DNA of 8,927 nucleotides from contig PJET01000175.1 in assembly GCA_002825515.1 (NCBI GenBank), forward strand, positions 1 to 8,927, in the 5' to 3' direction. Made by a program: the position numbers and the translations under genes. Source of the stretch: Candidatus Thorarchaeota archaeon MP11T_1. Lineage in GTDB: Archaea > Asgardarchaeota > Thorarchaeia > Thorarchaeales > Thorarchaeaceae. Below are positions 6,738-8,927 of the stretch, piece by piece (positions within the stretch are counted from its first letter, which is position 1; the number at the start of each line of letters is the position of its first letter). Below the pieces are notes generated by a model. The model ran no database searches. It saw only the letters and a program-made list of their open reading frames with translations, and was not told where the DNA came from.

Positions 6738-7361
6738 ATGACATTTGGAGTTCCTGGTGATAGAACCTACAAACTTGTACTAATAGGAGACGGGGCAGTA
6801 GGCAAGACAAGCATCCGGGAACGTTATCTAGGAAAGGGATTCAAAAGAAGCCAGCTCGCAACGATTGGTGTTGACTTTGCACAGAAATACACAGCTCATA
6901 ATGGAGTAAATGTTAGGCATATTATTTGGGATCTTGCTGGTCAACCATCATATGCAAGTGTTCGCAGACATTACTATCAAGGTAGCAGTGCTATCATTCT
7001 AGTGTATTCAGTAGTAGAACGAGAGTCATTCGATAATGCGAGTAAATGGCTTGTAGAGGCACATAAACACCTGCGCGGTTCTGAATGGGCAGGTTGGGAG
7101 TGGCTACCAACCGCAATAATAGGAAACAAAATAGATCTAAGAGAGTCAGGACAATTCGAGGACATTGTATCTTCTGAGGAAGGTCTAGCTTTTGCAGAAC
7201 TATTTAGTGATAAACTCAGAGCACCTGTGCTGTATAAAGAAACTTCAGCATTGACTGGTGAGAATATCAACGAAACATTCTCTGATTTGACAGGACTGAT
7301 GTTCGAGGCTGATGAGCAGCGATTACCCAGACGTGTCGAAACTTCTAACAAGGCTGAATAA
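6738..7361 (+). CDS. Rab/Ras-like small GTPase
   Basis: This is a single-domain small GTP-binding switch protein of the eukaryotic-type Ras superfamily, 207 residues. All five G motifs are visible. G1 is GDGAVGKTS (17-25) and G2 is T42 in ATIGVDF, the typical Rab/Ran switch I. G3 is WDLAGQ (64-69), where Q69 corresponds to Ras Q61. G4 is NKID (130-133) and G5 is ETSA (168-171). The RHYYQGSSAIILVYSV block is also Rab-like. Position 66 is leucine where Rab and Ras have threonine. The alpha3-beta5 loop (114-124) holds three tryptophans. The C-terminus (PRRVETSNKAE) lacks cysteine, so prenylation is not expected and the protein should be soluble unless recruited. No Shine-Dalgarno precedes the ATG, and an in-frame TAA at 6717-6719 limits the start. 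No GAP or exchange-factor gene is adjacent. The pathway is unknown. Confidence 0.93.
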   Translation: MTFGVPGDRTYKLVLIGDGAVGKTSIRERYLGKGFKRSQLATIGVDFAQKYTAHNGVNVRHIIWDLAGQPSYASVRRHYYQGSSAIILVYSVVERESFDNASKWLVEAHKHLRGSEWAGWEWLPTAIIGNKIDLRESGQFEDIVSSEEGLAFAELFSDKLRAPVLYKETSALTGENINETFSDLTGLMFEADEQRLPRRVETSNKAE

Positions 7362-7364
7362 TCG

Positions 7365-7374
7365 TTTCTTTTTT
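7365..7374 (+). terminator. Oligo-T terminator after the GTPase gene
   Basis: TTTCTTTTTT follows the stop codon by 3 nt, without a hairpin. This is the usual form of archaeal transcription termination. Confidence 0.45.
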
Positions 7375-7473
7375 CTGGCTGAAATTTAATCTCCCTGTCC
7401 CATTTCGAGCTAAAGCTAGCTATCTCATGATTCATATGTCCTTTGAACTACATTACTGTTTACAATCATGTGT

Positions 7474-7480
7474 GGAGGAG
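7474..7480 (+). promoter_or_regulatory. Ribosome binding site deciding the SBBP gene start
   Basis: GGAGGAG lies 8 nt before the ATG at 7489. An in-frame ATG also exists at 7468, but it is upstream of this site and would add MCGGENE before the signal peptide, so 7489 is preferred. An out-of-frame ATG at 7484 gives only ATG AAA TGA and overlaps the chosen start. Confidence 0.6.
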
Positions 7481-7488
7481 AGAATGAA

Positions 7489-8927
7489 ATGAGAAAGAGA
7501 ATTGTAGTTGTTTTCCTGTCTTTTTTATTAGTGGCTCCACTGCTACATTGTTTTGCAGCAGCGGAGAATCAAGCCAGATTGGAAGAGAACACAACAGTAT
7601 TGAGAGATTGTGAGCATAAGGAATTAACGCAAATTAACCTGATCCCTAATTATATTGGAGGACTTAGTGACGATTTAATTTCTGCAATAGTGTTAGAAGG
7701 TAAAGACATAGTGTACATTGGTGGTACTACAACTTCAACTAATTTCCCATTTGTAAATGGCTATCAAGATGCAAATGCAGGATATCATGATTGCTTCATC
7801 ATTAAGATGAATATCACATCACATACAATCATCTACTCAACCTATATTGGAGGGAATCAATCTGATGTGTTATTAGATATAGCCATAGACGATTCTGGGA
7901 ATGTTTACGGAACTGGAACTACCGGATCGGCTGATTTTCCCACAGCAAATCCATACCAAGGATACTTGACACCAAATGATTATTTTGAGGATGCATTTAT
8001 TTTCAAACTTAATAGCGTCGGAGATGAATTACTGTATTCAACCTACTATGGTGAATATGCGCAGGTAGAGAAGTTTAACTCAATTGATGTTGACAATGAT
8101 GGAAATGCCTATGTTGGCGGAATAATTTCTCATGGGTCAATTGAAAAACACAACATAACTGGTTTTGATCAAACTCGGGAGGAGGATGAAGGGTATCTCC
8201 TGAAGCTCAACTCTACAGGAAATGGAATAGTATATTCCACATATGTGGGTGGATCCGATAATGATGAGGTAACTTCAGTCACTGTTGATGGCTCCGGAAA
8301 TGCTTACGTGGCAGGTTGGACTGCCTCTGATGATTTCCCTGAGTTGGATGGATATGACGAATCGTTCAATGGTCAAAGAGACTGCTTCGTTGTGAAAGTC
8401 AATTCAACAGGAACTGGTGTTCTCTACTCAACATATGTCGGTGGTTCTGGAATGGATGAATTGAACTCAATTTCTGTTGATGATGATGGCATTGTTTACG
8501 CGACCGGGTTTACATCCTCATCAAGCTTCCCAACACAAAATGCCTATTCTGATTCGTTGAAGGGACTAATAGATTGCTTTGTCTTCAAGTTGAGTCAGGA
8601 TGGAGCTTCGATCCTATATTCAAGCTTCATTGGTGGTAGTGATACCGAAGACGGTACTGCTATCATACATGATTCTGCTGGAGCTGCCTACATAACTGGC
8701 TACACTGAATCAAATGACTTTCCTCTTGTGAATGCATTTGATGCTACATTTAGTGGTGCAGGTGAAGCTTTTGTTTCAAAGTTCAATACTACAACAAATG
8801 CCCTCGAATACTCCTCCTACCTTGGAGGTTCCGGAGAGGATGAAGGTAAATGCATCGCAGTCGACTCAGAGGGAAACATTGTCGTTGCTGGGAATACTAA
8901 ATCCGAGGACTTTCCTACAATTGATGA
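7489..8927 (+). CDS. Secreted SBBP-repeat beta-propeller protein, 3' end cut by window
   Basis: The frame is open from the ATG to the window edge, giving 479 visible residues. Residues 1-25 form a Sec signal peptide: RKR, a hydrophobic core VVVFLSFLLVAPLL, and a likely cleavage after A23-A24-A25. The cysteine at 21 follows a histidine and does not fit a lipobox. Residues from about 50 on are tandem SBBP (seven-bladed beta-propeller type) repeats with consensus YSTYVGGS...VD..GN.YV.G.T.S.DFP......DCFV.KLN. Repeat landmarks (YxGG) fall at residues 55, 119, 186, 252, 316, 380 and 444, so six full blades and part of a seventh are visible. Such proteins are typically surface-exposed and may take part in adhesion or ligand binding, but no specific function is known. 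A membrane anchor or further repeats may follow beyond the window. Confidence 0.85.
   Translation, partial: MRKRIVVVFLSFLLVAPLLHCFAAAENQARLEENTTVLRDCEHKELTQINLIPNYIGGLSDDLISAIVLEGKDIVYIGGTTTSTNFPFVNGYQDANAGYHDCFIIKMNITSHTIIYSTYIGGNQSDVLLDIAIDDSGNVYGTGTTGSADFPTANPYQGYLTPNDYFEDAFIFKLNSVGDELLYSTYYGEYAQVEKFNSIDVDNDGNAYVGGIISHGSIEKHNITGFDQTREEDEGYLLKLNSTGNGIVYSTYVGGSDNDEVTSVTVDGSGNAYVAGWTASDDFPELDGYDESFNGQRDCFVVKVNSTGTGVLYSTYVGGSGMDELNSISVDDDGIVYATGFTSSSSFPTQNAYSDSLKGLIDCFVFKLSQDGASILYSSFIGGSDTEDGTAIIHDSAGAAYITGYTESNDFPLVNAFDATFSGAGEAFVSKFNTTTNALEYSSYLGGSGEDEGKCIAVDSEGNIVVAGNTKSEDFPTID
7651..8927 (+). repeat. Tandem coding repeats of about 192-201 bp (SBBP blades)
   Basis: Repeat landmarks begin at 7651, 7843, 8044, 8242, 8434, 8626 and 8818, giving unit lengths of 64, 67, 66, 64, 64 and 64 codons. 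Blades 1 and 3 diverge most; blade 3 lacks the DFP motif and the GGS turn. Blades 1, 4 and 5 carry DCF (C102, C299, C363), where blades 2 and 6 have alanine and blade 3 has glycine. Confidence 0.8.

Noticed and set aside
6977..7435. 152-codon minus-strand open frame over the GTPase gene
   Set aside because: It is the antisense shadow of a clear small GTPase and shows no recognisable protein features.
1..8927. CRISPR array, insertion sequence, integrase or tRNA attachment site
   Set aside because: No spaced direct repeats, transposase or integrase motifs, terminal inverted repeats or tRNA cloverleaf were seen. The only tandem repeats are the coding SBBP blades.

Overview
The window most likely comes from an archaeon, and an Asgard archaeon (for example a Thorarchaeia-like lineage) is the best guess. 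It carries a Rab/Ras-like small GTPase of eukaryotic type. It also carries a membrane-anchored winged-helix protein, TATA-box-like promoters, and a large secreted SBBP beta-propeller protein. These families are common together in Asgard genomes, but the assignment is inferred from gene content and not from a marker gene.

Layout. (1) Positions 1-419 hold the 3' part of a pyridoxamine-phosphate-oxidase-like flavoprotein gene on the plus strand. It overlaps convergently by 8 bp with a minus-strand gene (412-891) for a winged-helix protein with two C-terminal membrane helices. (2) Positions 892-1207 are a regulatory intergenic region. It has a minus-strand TATA box, and upstream of the transporter it has a long palindrome directly next to a second TATA-like element. 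(3) Positions 1208-6504 are a four-gene BMP-type (basic membrane protein / nucleoside-type) ABC importer: substrate-binding protein, double ATPase, permease 1 and permease 2. The last three genes are translationally coupled (TTGA and TGATG overlaps, strong Shine-Dalgarno sites). The binding-protein gene is separated from the ATPase gene by a terminator-like hairpin with a T tract. (4) Positions 6505-6737 have no convincing intact gene but contain several short hairpins and a startless open frame. (5) Positions 6738-7361 encode the small GTPase. (6) Positions 7489-8927 encode the N-terminal part of a secreted SBBP repeat protein that runs off the end of the window.

How the genes work together. 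The binding protein should capture a small ligand outside the cell. Close bacterial relatives of the family bind nucleosides. It would pass the ligand to the two permeases, powered by the double ATPase. The ATPase frame has no ATG, GTG or TTG upstream of its Walker A motif. The conserved N-terminus starts instead at an ATC codon placed exactly where the start should be relative to a perfect Shine-Dalgarno site. This is the most unusual point in the window. No wholly new multi-gene defence or metabolic system is evident.
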